Part shown: positions 58,001 through 60,445 of the stretch, in pieces
Layout: the number at the start of each line of letters is the position of its first letter
How positions within the stretch are numbered: position 1 is the first letter of the stretch
Assembly (NCBI RefSeq): GCF_051020975.1
Contig: NC_135039.1
Location: forward strand, 13,304,692 to 13,368,691
Source: Osmia lignaria lignaria
Lineage: Eukaryota; Arthropoda; Insecta; Hymenoptera; Megachilidae
DNA length: 64,000 nucleotides
Reading direction: 5' to 3'
Notes under the pieces: generated by a model
Told to the model about the DNA's origin: nothing
Database searches by the model: none
What the model saw: the letters and a program-made list of their open reading frames with translations, nothing else
Made by a program: the position numbers and the translations under genes

Positions 58001-60445
58001 CCCTTTGCAGTCAAAAAATGAAATTATAATATGAAAAATTCCTTTCCGGAATCCATGGTGTTCGAGGAAGGACTTCTGCTCGCAGGGCTCTCTTTTGTAA
58101 CATTTTCACTTGAATGCTTCCAAGATTGCAAAGGGTTTCTTTGTACAGCTTTTCTTGAATAATACATTTAACGCATTATGTTAGTCATTTTAATTATTGT
58201 ATCAACACACCGTACACGTACACACACGCGCAACGGCACGTGTAAAATGTTTGTACTTATTTTCTAAGAACCTGTGTGTGTATGTGCCGAGGAGGTGTAT
58301 TTTTAGGACCAGAATGACCATTTATATGTATTCGACGGGCTTCGAGCAATGCTATAAGTATAAATATATGTCTTGAGATGCAAATAAAATTGATTTAACA
58401 AGAATTGGTTTTACATCAAACATTTACCATCTTTTCATAGTTTATAATCATCAGAATGGTAAGTTATGAAATAGAACATTTTATTTTTCTCCTCACATTC
58501 TCCTACTTGTAGTAACATTTCTCCCACCTAACAGCAAGTCATTTCTATAAATCTTACATTATTTTAACATGTTCTATTTTATTGCAGGTTGAGAGTGGCA
58601 TTGAACTTCAACCCTTTGGACGACAGAGATGGGATACTGATATACTGTTCCCAAAGCGACGAGGGACTAGGAGACTTTGTGGCACTTACTGTCAAAAACA
58701 GACGAATTGAATTTCGGTATGACATTGGTTCTGGTGTAGCAATCATCAAATCAAATCACATCCTTCAACCTGGGGTCTGGACACACGTGTCAATAACCAG
58801 AGACTATAAAGAAGGCAATTTAACAGTAAACGGAGAACCTACTGTAACAGGTAAATCCCCAGGACCCTCTCGCACAATGACGCTTAATACACCCCTGTAC
58901 ATTGGAGGAGTTGATCGCAGAAGAATCATAGTGAATAGAAATGTTAGCGTGAATCATGCCTTTCGTGGTTGCATCAGTGATGTAAGTTCTTATAAGAAGC
59001 CAACAGCTAAATGAATTTCTATAATAATAAACATTCCATTAAATTTTTAGTTGGGAGTGTCTTCTTTGAACGTGGACATATTGAAGTCAGCGATAGACTC
59101 AGCAAACATAGATGACTGCAACGTGTTACATCCTAATCAAACTAAGTTGACCCCCATTGTCACTACTCCACCATCCACCACTACACCCTATGACCCATGT
59201 GCATCAAATCCATGCATTCATGGAGCATGCCAGAGCACTGATTTCTATGACTACTCCTGCACCTGTGAATACGGCTATGTGGGTAGAAATTGTGAGAATA
59301 TTCTGAAACAATGCGAGCTGCTTTTACCCTGCAGAAACGGTGGAACGTGCACTGATCTTCATGGGTCGTACAAGTGTGATTGTCGACTGGGTTACAATGG
59401 ACAGAACTGTGAAAAATGTAATTATATCAAGGCATCTGGATGAAAGATTGAAATATATTTCTAATGGATTTGGCTCGTTTTTCAGTGGCAGAAATAACCT
59501 ATGATGTTACATTTAGAGGAGACGGTTGGTTGGAATTGGATAGGTCTGTGATGACACATGAAGAGGAGCGTGAAGTCTTAGGCTTTGAGATTTCAACAAA
59601 TAAGACTCAGGGATTGATCATGTGGCATGGACAGACACCGAACGATCTGAATCCTGATCATTATATGTCTCTTGCAGTGGTGGATGGGTAGCTATCCTTA
59701 CTTTAATCAAATGTTCAAGGAGCATTTCTTAATTATGTATACTTTCAGTTATGTAGAGTATCAGTACAACTTGGGCACTGGTCCAGTGGTGATTCGTGTC
59801 ACAGCTCAAAAGGTAGACGATGGAGAGAGACATAGAATAATCCTTAAGCGACAGGGTAGCGATGGTAGTATTGAATTAAATGGTGAACACATGGAGAGTG
59901 GTTCCAGTTATGGAACGCAGCAGGAATTGAATACCAGGGGCAGTGTTTATCTGGGTGGAGTGCCTGATTATGCCATGACTTATGGGAAATATCAAGAAGG
60001 ATTCTCTGGTTGTATATACACCATGGAGGTACAAGATTCTGGAGCAATTGACATTGGGGAAAAAGCCATCAGGGGAAAGAATGTTTCTCCATGCACCAGG
60101 TAAATAATAAAAAAGAAACATTATTAAAACAGTTGTTAGTATATTGAATGTATTAAGATGAGGTGATAATTTTTCATGCTGCTCAGAGCAAGATGGATTC
60201 CTTCTTCCTTGGTATTCACGAATGCAGACACAGACATTTTTGATGCATTTGTACCACCGCCCCCTGTCAATATCATCCATCCAAAGCCAGCAGTCAATTT
60301 GGCTGCTTATAACATCAAACATTATTCATTATTAATCCTACTCCAAAATCTGCTCGCCTTTGCTATGGATATTCGAGAACAGAGTGTACTTTTTACAGTA
60401 TTATGCATAGACATTGTAAACGCGATCAAATGTATATTAAGTTAA
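979..60445 (+). CDS. trol: Perlecan / basement membrane heparan sulfate proteoglycan core protein, whole gene (53 coding exons)
   Basis: Secreted extracellular-matrix proteoglycan core protein; in the perlecan family it cross-links basement membranes and stores growth factors. The assembled model joins 53 exons listed individually below; every GT-AG junction keeps frame and the sum is 14,355 nt (4,784 aa). Domain order by residue: signal peptide 1-25; LDLa 1-5 (37-223); Ser/Thr/Glu/Lys-rich linker with LDLa 6-7 (224-1035); LDLa 8-17 (1036-1498); Ig1 (1526-1601); LDLa 18-20 (1602-1730); Ig2; three laminin IV modules within laminin EGF repeats (about 1830-2841); Ig3-Ig14 (2842-3980); LamG1, two EGF, LamG2, two EGF, LamG3 (about 3980-4700); short tail. 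This order is diagnostic for perlecan. No SEA domain was seen, unlike vertebrate perlecan domain I. Identity is certain at family level; a few splice sites (exons 3, 10, 34, 40) have alternatives. Confidence 0.95.
3144..3168 (+). repeat. Short TTAGG telomere-type repeat
   Basis: Five tandem 5-mers: TTAGG, TTAGG, CTAGG, TTAGG, TTAGC. TTAGG is the ancestral insect telomere unit; very short interstitial runs may be chance. Confidence 0.5.
5371..5645 (+). repeat. 90-bp tandem repeat, three copies
   Basis: Units start near 5371, 5461 and 5551 and share CTAGGGTTCCCTAGATTTCT and GATCTTTCACTTTCGTTTGG. Because 90 is a multiple of 3, a false 74-codon repetitive frame arises. Copies 1 and 2 are nearly identical; copy 3 diverges after CTAGGCAC. 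Confidence 0.85.
7095..7657. mobile_element. Probable non-autonomous DNA element with short inverted ends
   Basis: Left end TATACAGGGTG, right end CACCCGGTATA, so near-inverted 11-bp ends about 563 bp apart. Inside is an unrecognised 96-codon frame (7232-7522), higher in GC than its flanks. Confidence 0.35.
8374..8470 (+). repeat. tRNA-like (SINE-type) sequence
   Basis: Contains a Pol III B-box (GGGGTTCAAATCCC), 5' and 3' ends that could pair (GGGGAC with GACCCC) and a T-run just after (CGTTTTTT). The T-stem is imperfect and no clean anticodon stem forms, so more likely a tRNA-derived repeat than a tRNA gene. Confidence 0.45.
10925..11000 (+). repeat. tRNA-like sequence, degenerate
   Basis: Has an A-box-like GATGGTTAAGGC and a B-box-like GAGTTCGAATCCC in tRNA spacing, and TTCGAAT at the anticodon-loop position, which resembles tRNA-Ser. 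Arms do not pair well; probably a tRNA-derived fragment. Confidence 0.4.
13328..13565 (+). repeat. Imperfect direct duplication
   Basis: An approximately 75-bp segment at about 13328-13405 (ATAGCTTGAGGAGTACTTG, AGTATCCCTCTGGTGG) recurs at about 13493-13565. Confidence 0.7.
17580..17711. mobile_element. TTAA-flanked MITE
   Basis: 132 bp beginning TTAACCCATTTG and ending AATGGGTTAA; inverted ends inside a TTAA target duplication, as for piggyBac-like miniature elements. AT-rich interior. Confidence 0.55.
18917..19023 (+). repeat. 24-bp minisatellite, about four copies
   Basis: Unit ACTTGCGCAGTGGACATGCGC plus three bases; ACTTGCGCAG recurs at 18927, 18951, 18975 and 18999. The unit contains TGCGCA palindromes. 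Confidence 0.85.
19356..19463 (+). CDS. trol: Perlecan exon 2: LDLa repeat 1
   Basis: Acceptor TATGCGCAG, donor GTGAGT, phase 1-1, 36 codons. Six cysteines in LDLa spacing; starts CTSTQFKC and ends DCRDRTDELNC, with the calcium-cage Asp/Glu (D, D, DE) kept though the usual GSDE is RTDE. Confidence 0.93.
22280..22669. mobile_element. Probable non-autonomous DNA element
   Basis: Begins ATACCCGGTGTTC and ends GAACACCCGGTAT, one mismatch from perfect 13-bp inverted ends, about 390 bp long. The ends resemble those at 7095-7657, so the two may be one family. Confidence 0.45.
23455..23705 (+). repeat. Purine-rich imperfect tandem repeat (about 72 bp unit)
   Basis: TTTGGTTTTGGGAGAAGCT-type blocks recur near 23471, 23540 and 23616, with AACCTAAGCAAAATCCAAGG shared between the first and third. 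Strand-asymmetric (GGA/AAG-rich). Confidence 0.7.
24059..24175 (+). CDS. trol: Perlecan exon 3: LDLa repeat 2
   Basis: Acceptor TATTACAG; six cysteines (CREDQFEC ... DCTNGRDEENC). Phase 1 in. The best phase-1 donor is a weak GTATGA at 24176, giving three residues (SNM) after the last cysteine, so the 3' edge is less certain than the domain. Confidence 0.88.
24176..25961 (+). other. Perlecan intron 3
   Basis: Occupied in large part by palindromic element copy A (24452-25175); the remainder shows nothing recognisable. Confidence 0.65.
24452..25175. mobile_element. Palindromic tRNA-like element, copy A
   Basis: 724 bp with ends ACAAGGGGAACTA and TAGTTCCCCTTGT. Outer arms of about 280 bp are reverse complements (e.g. 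CCAGCTTGTAGAGCTCGTCG and its complement). It contains four B-box-like GGTTCAAATCC motifs in alternating orientation next to poly-T/poly-A runs, and a central unit (GTCTCGTAATCTAAAGGTCC then TTCAAATCCC) resembling a tRNA-Thr (CGT) anticodon and T arm. Confidence 0.8.
25962..26075 (+). CDS. trol: Perlecan exon 4: LDLa repeat 3
   Basis: Acceptor TTAATTATTAG after a long T-rich tract, donor GTATTT, phase 1-1. CRPDEFTC ... DCPDRSDEHNC: all six cysteines and the acidic calcium cage are present. Confidence 0.92.
26223..26336 (+). CDS. trol: Perlecan exon 5: LDLa repeat 4
   Basis: Follows exon 4 after a 147-bp intron; acceptor CTTTTTAG, donor GTAAGA, phase 1-1. CSGDQFRC ... DCRNGEDENQC, a complete six-cysteine repeat. 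Confidence 0.93.
26337..27905 (+). other. Perlecan intron 5
   Basis: Nothing coding seen; its last 300 bp are a MITE (27603-27877) ending next to the acceptor of exon 6. Confidence 0.65.
27603..27877. mobile_element. TTAA-flanked piggyBac-like MITE abutting a splice acceptor
   Basis: Starts TTAACCCTTTAACCGGG and ends CCGTTAAAGGGTTAA: inverted ends inside TTAA duplications, 275 bp, no coding capacity. Confidence 0.65.
27906..28013 (+). CDS. trol: Perlecan exon 6: LDLa repeat 5
   Basis: CGEAKFRC ... ECSDGSDERDC, an intact repeat; donor GTAATT, phase 1-1. The acceptor (TGTGTGGAGCAG) lacks a normal pyrimidine tract because a TTAA-flanked MITE ends only 28 bp upstream (see 27603-27877). Confidence 0.9.
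28014..28599 (+). other. Perlecan intron 6
   Basis: 586 bp, AT-rich, no feature recognised. Confidence 0.6.
28600..31035 (+). CDS. trol: Perlecan exon 7: Ser/Thr/Glu/Lys-rich linker plus LDLa repeats 6 and 7
   Basis: A single 2,436-bp open exon (812 codons, residues 224-1035), acceptor GATCACAG, donor GTAGAA, phase 1-1. The first 700 codons are low in cysteine and rich in S, T, E and K, so probably extended and O-glycosylated. They hold two very basic clusters (residues near 315 RSRKKKRKR, and near 754-790 with many K/R/H), an RGD (residue 564), a duplicated ASWW motif, and Ser-Gly pairs next to acidic residues at S604, S609 and S687 that look like glycosaminoglycan attachment sites. Two LDLa repeats follow (CNQDQYLC ... 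SDESNC and CGELSFAC ... SDEANC). No SEA domain is recognisable. The exon is symmetrical, so skipping it would keep frame. Confidence 0.93.
31036..32223 (+). other. Perlecan intron 7
   Basis: About 1.2 kb without recognised content beyond a TA microsatellite (about 32092-32104). Confidence 0.6.
32224..32340 (+). CDS. trol: Perlecan exon 8: LDLa repeat 8
   Basis: Acceptor CGCCCTGTAG, donor GTATAT, phase 1-1. CPSMDFTC ... DCPRAEDELHC; the GSDE signature is replaced by AEDE, still acidic. Confidence 0.92.
32341..33665 (+). other. Perlecan intron 8
   Basis: 1.3 kb, nothing recognised on either strand. Confidence 0.6.
33666..33815 (+). CDS. trol: Perlecan exon 9: LDLa repeat 9
   Basis: CTPTQFKC ... 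DCPDHSDEDC (one residue shorter than usual between SDE and the last cysteine), then a Thr-rich 13-residue tail to a phase-1 GTACGC donor. The acceptor sits in an A-rich stretch (AAAACAAAACAG), with pyrimidines further upstream. Confidence 0.9.
33816..34949 (+). other. Perlecan intron 9
   Basis: 1.1 kb, nothing recognised. Confidence 0.6.
34950..35099 (+). CDS. trol: Perlecan exon 10: LDLa repeat 10
   Basis: CDPSREMRC ... DCIDGSDERGC with donor GTAAGA, phase 1. Two acceptors 15 bp apart (after 34949 and after 34964) are both in phase 1 and add or remove GQPWP-type residues ahead of the repeat; I list the longer form. Confidence 0.85.
35100..35551 (+). other. Perlecan intron 10
   Basis: 452 bp, nothing recognised. 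Confidence 0.6.
35552..35662 (+). CDS. trol: Perlecan exon 11: LDLa repeat 11
   Basis: Short 37-codon exon: CTPAEWKC ... QCADGTDEAGC; acceptor GTGCCGTTAAG, donor GTAATT, phase 1-1. The usual Phe before the second cysteine is Trp. Confidence 0.9.
35663..36320 (+). other. Perlecan intron 11
   Basis: 658 bp. TCCTTTAACC near 35751 and GTTAAAGGGTTAA near 35799 may be the ends of a very short TTAA-type MITE; otherwise nothing. Confidence 0.5.
36321..36434 (+). CDS. trol: Perlecan exon 12: LDLa repeat 12
   Basis: Acceptor GTCGTTGTAG, donor GTACGA, phase 1-1. CPAGMFRC ... HCLDGSDEINC; the Asp normally preceding the fifth cysteine is His. Confidence 0.92.
36435..40015 (+). other. Perlecan intron 12 (3.6 kb)
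   Basis: Contains a candidate terminal exon (38411-38577), a TA microsatellite (about 38357-38370) and a CT-rich run (about 38711-38745). Open frames at 36509-36796 (plus) and 37027-37569 (minus) have no recognisable domain. Confidence 0.6.
38411..38577 (+). CDS. Candidate alternative terminal exon inside the LDLa region
   Basis: Speculative. A strong acceptor (CTGTATTTATTTTTATAG) leads in phase 1, the phase of all LDLa junctions, into 54 codons ending at TAA 38575-38577. The peptide is aromatic-rich (HYTLWYTDPEE, LDKYWTK) and matches no known domain. Used after exon 12 it would give a secreted LDLa-only protein. An AATAAA lies far downstream near 39253. An open run of this length could be chance. 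Confidence 0.25.
40016..40123 (+). CDS. trol: Perlecan exon 13: LDLa repeat 13
   Basis: Strong acceptor TGTGCTTTCAG, donor GTAAGA, phase 1-1. CPDGELPC ... DCHDGSDERDC. A palindromic repeat begins about 45 bp after the donor. Confidence 0.93.
40124..41019 (+). other. Perlecan intron 13
   Basis: Almost filled by palindromic element copy B (40168-40868). Confidence 0.7.
40168..40868. mobile_element. Palindromic tRNA-like element, copy B
   Basis: About 700 bp; same arms as copy A, with the central tRNA-like unit in opposite orientation (CCCGGGATTTGAACCGAGGACC first), which means the element was inserted the other way round. Left tip is worn (GGGAACTACC). Confidence 0.8.
41020..41169 (+). CDS. 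trol: Perlecan exon 14: LDLa repeat 14
   Basis: Acceptor AAATTTCAG, donor GTACGT, phase 1-1. A 13-residue acidic lead (VIDETTDGD) precedes CRQDEFAC ... DCPYEEDEINC. Confidence 0.92.
41170..42016 (+). other. Perlecan intron 14
   Basis: 847 bp, nothing recognised. Confidence 0.6.
42017..42253 (+). CDS. trol: Perlecan exon 15: polar linker plus LDLa repeat 15
   Basis: Acceptor GTTACTTCTAG, donor GTTAGA, phase 1-1, 79 codons. About 40 Ser/Thr-rich polar residues precede CAPDDFVC ... DCRDFTDEQYC. The start was chosen because it is the only well-formed phase-1 acceptor upstream of the repeat. Confidence 0.87.
42254..43181 (+). other. Perlecan intron 15
   Basis: 928 bp, nothing recognised. Confidence 0.6.
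43182..43292 (+). CDS. trol: Perlecan exon 16: LDLa repeat 16
   Basis: Acceptor GTTCTTGTAG, donor GTAAGT, phase 1-1. CGKDQFQC ... DCVDGSDEPEEC, one residue longer than usual before the last cysteine. Confidence 0.94.
43362..43502 (+). CDS. trol: Perlecan exon 17: LDLa repeat 17
   Basis: Only 69 bp after exon 16; acceptor CATTTTATTAG, donor GTAATT, phase 1-1. CPAGYIMC ... ECRDRSDEENC; the hydrophobic position before the second cysteine is Met. Confidence 0.93.
43577..43642 (+). CDS. trol: Perlecan exon 18: linker ahead of Ig1
   Basis: 22 codons between a good acceptor (AATGTTTCAG) and a perfect GTAAGT donor, phase 1-1. It encodes the first strand of Ig1, ending LKTYPSEQVIKE. Confidence 0.88.
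43771..43785 (+). CDS. trol: Perlecan exon 19: 15-nt microexon
   Basis: Five codons (N-PAKQ with flanking bases) between a strong acceptor (CTTGCCTTGGCTAG) and a strong GTAAGA donor, phase 1-1. It joins smoothly to the Ig1 exon (PAKQ-GREVVFQC). Because it keeps frame it could be optional. Confidence 0.75.
43786..44247 (+). other. Perlecan intron 19
   Basis: 462 bp, AT-rich, short ACATACAT run near 44090; nothing else. Confidence 0.6.
44248..44475 (+). CDS. trol: Perlecan exon 20: Ig domain 1
   Basis: 76 codons, acceptor GGGTAATCAG, donor GTAAGC, phase 1-1. Ig cysteines in VVFQC and GLYICEA, Trp in VRWLRG, and the DHGGLYIC F-strand pattern. This Ig lies inside the LDLa array, between repeats 17 and 18. 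Confidence 0.93.
44547..44684 (+). CDS. trol: Perlecan exon 21: LDLa repeat 18
   Basis: Acceptor CCTGTTTCAG, donor GTAAGT, phase 1-1. Pro-rich lead, then CMYDEATC ... DCTDGSDEMRC. Confidence 0.94.
44758..45006 (+). CDS. trol: Perlecan exon 22: LDLa repeats 19 and 20
   Basis: One exon with two repeats (CEPNEFRC ... SDEENC and CRVTEYTC ... SDEIGC) separated by VPNRPGSP. Donor GTGAGT, phase 1-1. These are the last LDLa repeats. Confidence 0.95.
45087..45966 (+). CDS. trol: Perlecan exon 23: Ig domain 2 and laminin IV module 1 (most)
   Basis: 880-bp exon, phase 1 in, phase 2 out (donor GTATGT). Ig2 spans residues 1731-1826 (cysteines in VIVCTA and AYSCEA). A half laminin EGF (CISCFCFGVATEC) leads into laminin IV, recognised by the SYGGYLKYRVRY core and the closing REDIMMTLANVDNILIK helix. 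Confidence 0.95.
46037..46161 (+). CDS. trol: Perlecan exon 24: end of laminin IV module 1
   Basis: Phase 2 to phase 1; acceptor TTGCCCTTCAG, donor GTATGT. Ends with VEECQCPSG, the standard passage from laminin IV to laminin EGF. Confidence 0.94.
46230..46410 (+). CDS. trol: Perlecan exon 25: laminin EGF repeats
   Basis: Phase 1 to 2. CEECAPGYLRR and CPPGYYGDP are laminin EGF signatures. The donor GTAGGC at 46411 is followed in frame by a stop, so splicing is required. Confidence 0.93.
46487..46697 (+). CDS. trol: Perlecan exon 26: laminin EGF repeats
   Basis: Acceptor GAACTTTATAG, donor GTACTA, phase 2 to 0. Carries CNCPPGYIGRRCEQC, CDVGYQGNP and CDPEGS motifs. Confidence 0.93.
46923..47051 (+). 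CDS. trol: Perlecan exon 27: laminin EGF repeat
   Basis: 43 codons, phase 0-0, donor GTGAGT. CNQCKANTF and CTSCFCMGITNKC lead into the second laminin IV module, as in exon 23 for the first. Confidence 0.93.
47131..47424 (+). CDS. trol: Perlecan exon 28: laminin IV module 2, first part
   Basis: 98 codons, phase 0-0, acceptor AATCTTACAG, donor GTTAGT. Contains YYWQLPSIFLGD and TSYGGNLKYTVRY, the conserved laminin IV core. Confidence 0.94.
47498..47700 (+). CDS. trol: Perlecan exon 29: laminin IV module 2, second part
   Basis: Acceptor TTCATCCCCAG, donor GTAAGT, phase 0 to 2. Ends with the REHLLMALADVSAIRIKATY helix and strand of laminin IV. Confidence 0.94.
47774..47999 (+). CDS. trol: Perlecan exon 30: laminin IV module 2 end and laminin EGF repeats
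   Basis: Phase 2 to 0; acceptor ATTCCTTCAG. VEECSCPIGYKGLSCEDC closes the module; CNCNGHSAQCNPDTG is a canonical laminin EGF start. Confidence 0.94.
48082..48446 (+). CDS. trol: Perlecan exon 31: laminin EGF repeats and start of laminin IV module 3
   Basis: Phase 0 to 2 (donor GTGAGT). CADHTTGDFCEVCEPGY and CDCKRNVEGPQCNRC show two laminin EGF repeats; the last 30 residues (IPVWVYDNQHGFTLTD) open laminin IV module 3. Confidence 0.93.
48518..48800 (+). CDS. trol: Perlecan exon 32: laminin IV module 3, middle
   Basis: Phase 2 to 0, donor GTACGT. Acceptor TTGATTCACAG chosen at 48517 because it gives a normal 71-bp intron in frame. Contains LFWSLPAIFTGN and KSYGGNLTLTQ. Confidence 0.9.
48862..49297 (+). 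CDS. trol: Perlecan exon 33: end of laminin IV module 3 and laminin EGF repeats
   Basis: Phase 0 to 1. RIDLMTVLSNLEAILVRAT closes laminin IV; VEVCRCPTGHVGTSCESC and CHCLPGYTGQYC are laminin EGF. This ends the laminin-like region (perlecan domain III). Confidence 0.94.
49452..49748 (+). CDS. trol: Perlecan exon 34: Ig domain 3 (divergent)
   Basis: 99 codons, phase 1-1. Cysteines in WILFTCSYEF and NVECHIQD fit an Ig sandwich, but the Trp is displaced (TWYVYVQ), so the fold is divergent. The donor CCAG/GTTTGG is weak; it is preferred because the only other phase-1 donor would create a stop with exon 35. Unspliced, the frame runs on to a TAA at 49861. Confidence 0.8.
49749..51001 (+). other. Perlecan intron 34
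   Basis: 1.25 kb, mostly palindromic element copy C (49902-50786). Confidence 0.7.
49902..50786. mobile_element. Palindromic tRNA-like element, copy C (with internal duplication)
   Basis: 885 bp, ends ACAAGGAGAACTA and TAGTTCCCCTTGT. Same organisation as copy A, but the central tRNA-like unit plus its poly-T tail is tandemly duplicated: units begin at 50211 and 50388 (period about 177 bp), almost identical, which explains the extra length. Confidence 0.82.
51002..51144 (+). CDS. trol: Perlecan exon 35: linker and first half of Ig domain 4
   Basis: Phase 1 to 0, donor GTAAGT. Thr/Pro/Tyr-rich linker (NVTTTTPYPPYIPPP) then the Ig B-strand cysteine in VRYHCAG. Confidence 0.92.
51203..51383 (+). 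CDS. trol: Perlecan exon 36: second half of Ig domain 4
   Basis: Phase 0 to 1, donor GTAAGT. C-strand Trp in IKWEKEG and F-strand DSGVYVCQV. Confidence 0.94.
51556..51828 (+). CDS. trol: Perlecan exon 37: Ig domain 5
   Basis: 91 codons, phase 1-1. EFRCMATGHPQPQVEWIR and AAEYKCIARNNVG mark an I-set Ig. Confidence 0.95.
51895..52458 (+). CDS. trol: Perlecan exon 38: Ig domains 6 and 7
   Basis: 188 codons, phase 1-1, donor GTGAGT. Two I-set repeats: LLTCSQTS ... DSGVYICLA and VQCVTSGEPGLQVKWSK ... DRGVYVCHV. Confidence 0.95.
52530..52947 (+). CDS. trol: Perlecan exon 39: Ig domain 8 and first part of Ig domain 9
   Basis: Phase 1 to 2, donor GTAAGT. Ig8: LQCRAVAGIPMPELHWSH ... DGGAYVCSA. Ig9 begins VPVIMISPRSG and carries an RGD (residue 3438) just before its first cysteine (RGDRVKLIC). 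Confidence 0.95.
53019..53220 (+). CDS. trol: Perlecan exon 40: second part of Ig domain 9 and acidic linker
   Basis: Phase 2 to 0. F-strand DEGSYTCHANNAAG, then an acidic Pro-rich linker (VYSPDEYPGPDKP). Two in-frame donors compete: GTGCGT after 53220 (listed) and GTGAGA after 53241, which would add seven residues (VRLPHSY) and leave a 51-bp intron. Confidence 0.85.
53293..53578 (+). CDS. trol: Perlecan exon 41: Ig domain 10
   Basis: Phase 0 to 1, donor GTAAGA. VEMRCYVRS, Trp in LDWKRTD, AAGEYVCLG. Confidence 0.94.
53698..53958 (+). CDS. trol: Perlecan exon 42: Ig domain 11
   Basis: 87 codons, phase 1-1, donor GTATGA. PSIDCSTTGDEPMTIQW and DAGKYVCTATNDAG. Confidence 0.95.
54038..54307 (+). 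CDS. trol: Perlecan exon 43: Ig domain 12
   Basis: 90 codons, phase 1-1, donor GTAAGT. VRLRCTVNVRATIHWSRDG and DSGRYICQIQ. Confidence 0.95.
54308..55343 (+). other. Perlecan intron 43
   Basis: 1.0 kb; contains the codon-biased candidate exon at 54681-54916. The rest shows nothing. Confidence 0.6.
54681..54916 (+). CDS. Candidate alternative exon (Cys-rich tail) in the Ig12-Ig13 intron
   Basis: Unproven. A T-rich stretch ending ATTATTTAG precedes a phase-1 frame open for 77 codons to a TAA at 54914-54916. The first third is Cys-rich (TECSRANRTQC, KCICNVQGC) and the rest is rich in Tyr and Asn, with TAC, AAC and GAC preferred over TAT, AAT and GAT, unlike the surrounding intron. If used as a terminal exon it would end perlecan after Ig12. 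No polyadenylation signal lies close by, and phase-1 donors inside it are weak. It matches no domain I recognise. Confidence 0.35.
55344..55613 (+). CDS. trol: Perlecan exon 44: Ig domain 13
   Basis: 90 codons, phase 1-1, acceptor TCATTTTAG, donor GTAATG. VNIRCACSGTHNPRYHWVR and DSGVYRCIADTPEG. Confidence 0.94.
55773..55924 (+). CDS. trol: Perlecan exon 45: first half of Ig domain 14
   Basis: Phase 1 to 0, acceptor TTATTTTTAG, donor GTGCAC (weak). LEMDCKPNLNPPLKFHWSK gives the B-strand cysteine and C-strand Trp. Confidence 0.9.
56010..56317 (+). CDS. trol: Perlecan exon 46: second half of Ig domain 14 and start of laminin G 1
   Basis: Phase 0 to 2, acceptor TTCTTCAACAG, donor GTCAGT. AGTYVCTATNNLE completes the last Ig; IEISFKPESYDGIILYN opens laminin G 1. 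Confidence 0.94.
56407..56556. mobile_element. TTAA-flanked piggyBac-like MITE
   Basis: 150 bp from TTAACCCTTTGCGGTCGA to TCGACCTCAAAGGGTTAA; inverted ends match at about 17 of the outer 18 positions. It lies in the intron that splits laminin G 1, 20 bp before the next acceptor. Confidence 0.75.
56576..57042 (+). CDS. trol: Perlecan exon 47: end of laminin G 1 and EGF repeat
   Basis: Phase 2 to 1. FDLGSGPTIIR, LFVGGVPSD and FVGCISRLVIG are laminin G hallmarks; then CAENPCNNAGVCQE ... CRAGYSGKHC is an EGF. Confidence 0.95.
57127..57292 (+). CDS. trol: Perlecan exon 48: second EGF repeat of the first pair
   Basis: Phase 1 to 2, donor GTAAGT. CGEGTCVDKETGFECYC is an EGF; an acidic/His-containing linker follows. 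This is the last exon shared by the two predicted C-termini (57562-57676 or 58588 onward). Confidence 0.93.
57562..57676 (+). CDS. trol: Alternative terminal exon: short basic C-terminus
   Basis: A clean acceptor (AAATTATTTTCAG) in phase 2 fits exon 48 exactly. It opens 37 residues after a shared Arg and ends at TAG 57674-57676. The tail is very basic (RTRMNPSYTHNRLR, RKARSRPHDHNK, ending HHTKH). About 900 bp of stop-filled, UTR-like sequence follows, with AATAAA at 58383, before the laminin G 2 exon. The resulting protein would be 4,298 aa and lack laminin G 2 and 3 and their EGF pair. Inferred from sequence only. Confidence 0.6.
57677..58587 (+). other. Putative 3' UTR of the short isoform / intron 48 remainder
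   Basis: Follows the alternative stop. Contains a TA run (about 57812-57826), a MITE-like segment with ends ACCCTTTGCAGTC and GATTGCAAAGGGT (about 58001-58137), and AATAAA at 58383. Confidence 0.5.
58383..58388 (+). promoter_or_regulatory. Candidate polyadenylation signal of the short perlecan isoform
   Basis: Canonical AATAAA about 700 bp after the alternative stop codon and about 200 bp before the acceptor of exon 49. No other perfect AATAAA was noticed in this interval. Confidence 0.5.
58588..58981 (+). CDS. trol: Perlecan exon 49: laminin G 2
   Basis: Phase 2 to 0, acceptor TTTTATTGCAG, donor GTAAGT. ALNFNPLDDRDGILIYCSQ, IEFRYDIGSG, LYIGGVD and AFRGCISD are laminin G landmarks. Confidence 0.95.
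59051..59417 (+). CDS. trol: Perlecan exon 50: end of laminin G 2, Thr/Pro linker and two EGF repeats
   Basis: Phase 0 to 1. Linker TPIVTTPPSTTTP, then CASNPCIHGAC ... GYVGRNC and CELLLPCRNGGTC ... GYNGQNC. Confidence 0.95.
59486..59687 (+). CDS. trol: Perlecan exon 51: laminin G 3, first part
   Basis: Phase 1 to 2, acceptor CTCGTTTTTCAG. FRGDGWLELD and GFEISTNKTQGLIMWHGQ open laminin G 3. Confidence 0.94.
59749..60099 (+). CDS. trol: Perlecan exon 52: laminin G 3, second part
   Basis: Phase 2 to 2, donor GTAAAT. YVEYQYNLGTGPVVIR, VYLGGVPDY and FSGCIYTMEVQD; the final CT of the domain is NVSPC. Confidence 0.94.
60187..60445 (+). CDS. trol: Perlecan exon 53: C-terminal tail (main form)
   Basis: Acceptor CATGCTGCTCAG in phase 2; 86 codons to TAA at 60443. 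The first half is polar and Pro-rich (FVPPPPVNIIHPKP). The last 40 residues are unusually hydrophobic for a secreted matrix protein (SLLILLQNLLAFAM, VLFTVLCIDIV), so the true end may be spliced differently or the tail may be processed. Confidence 0.75.
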
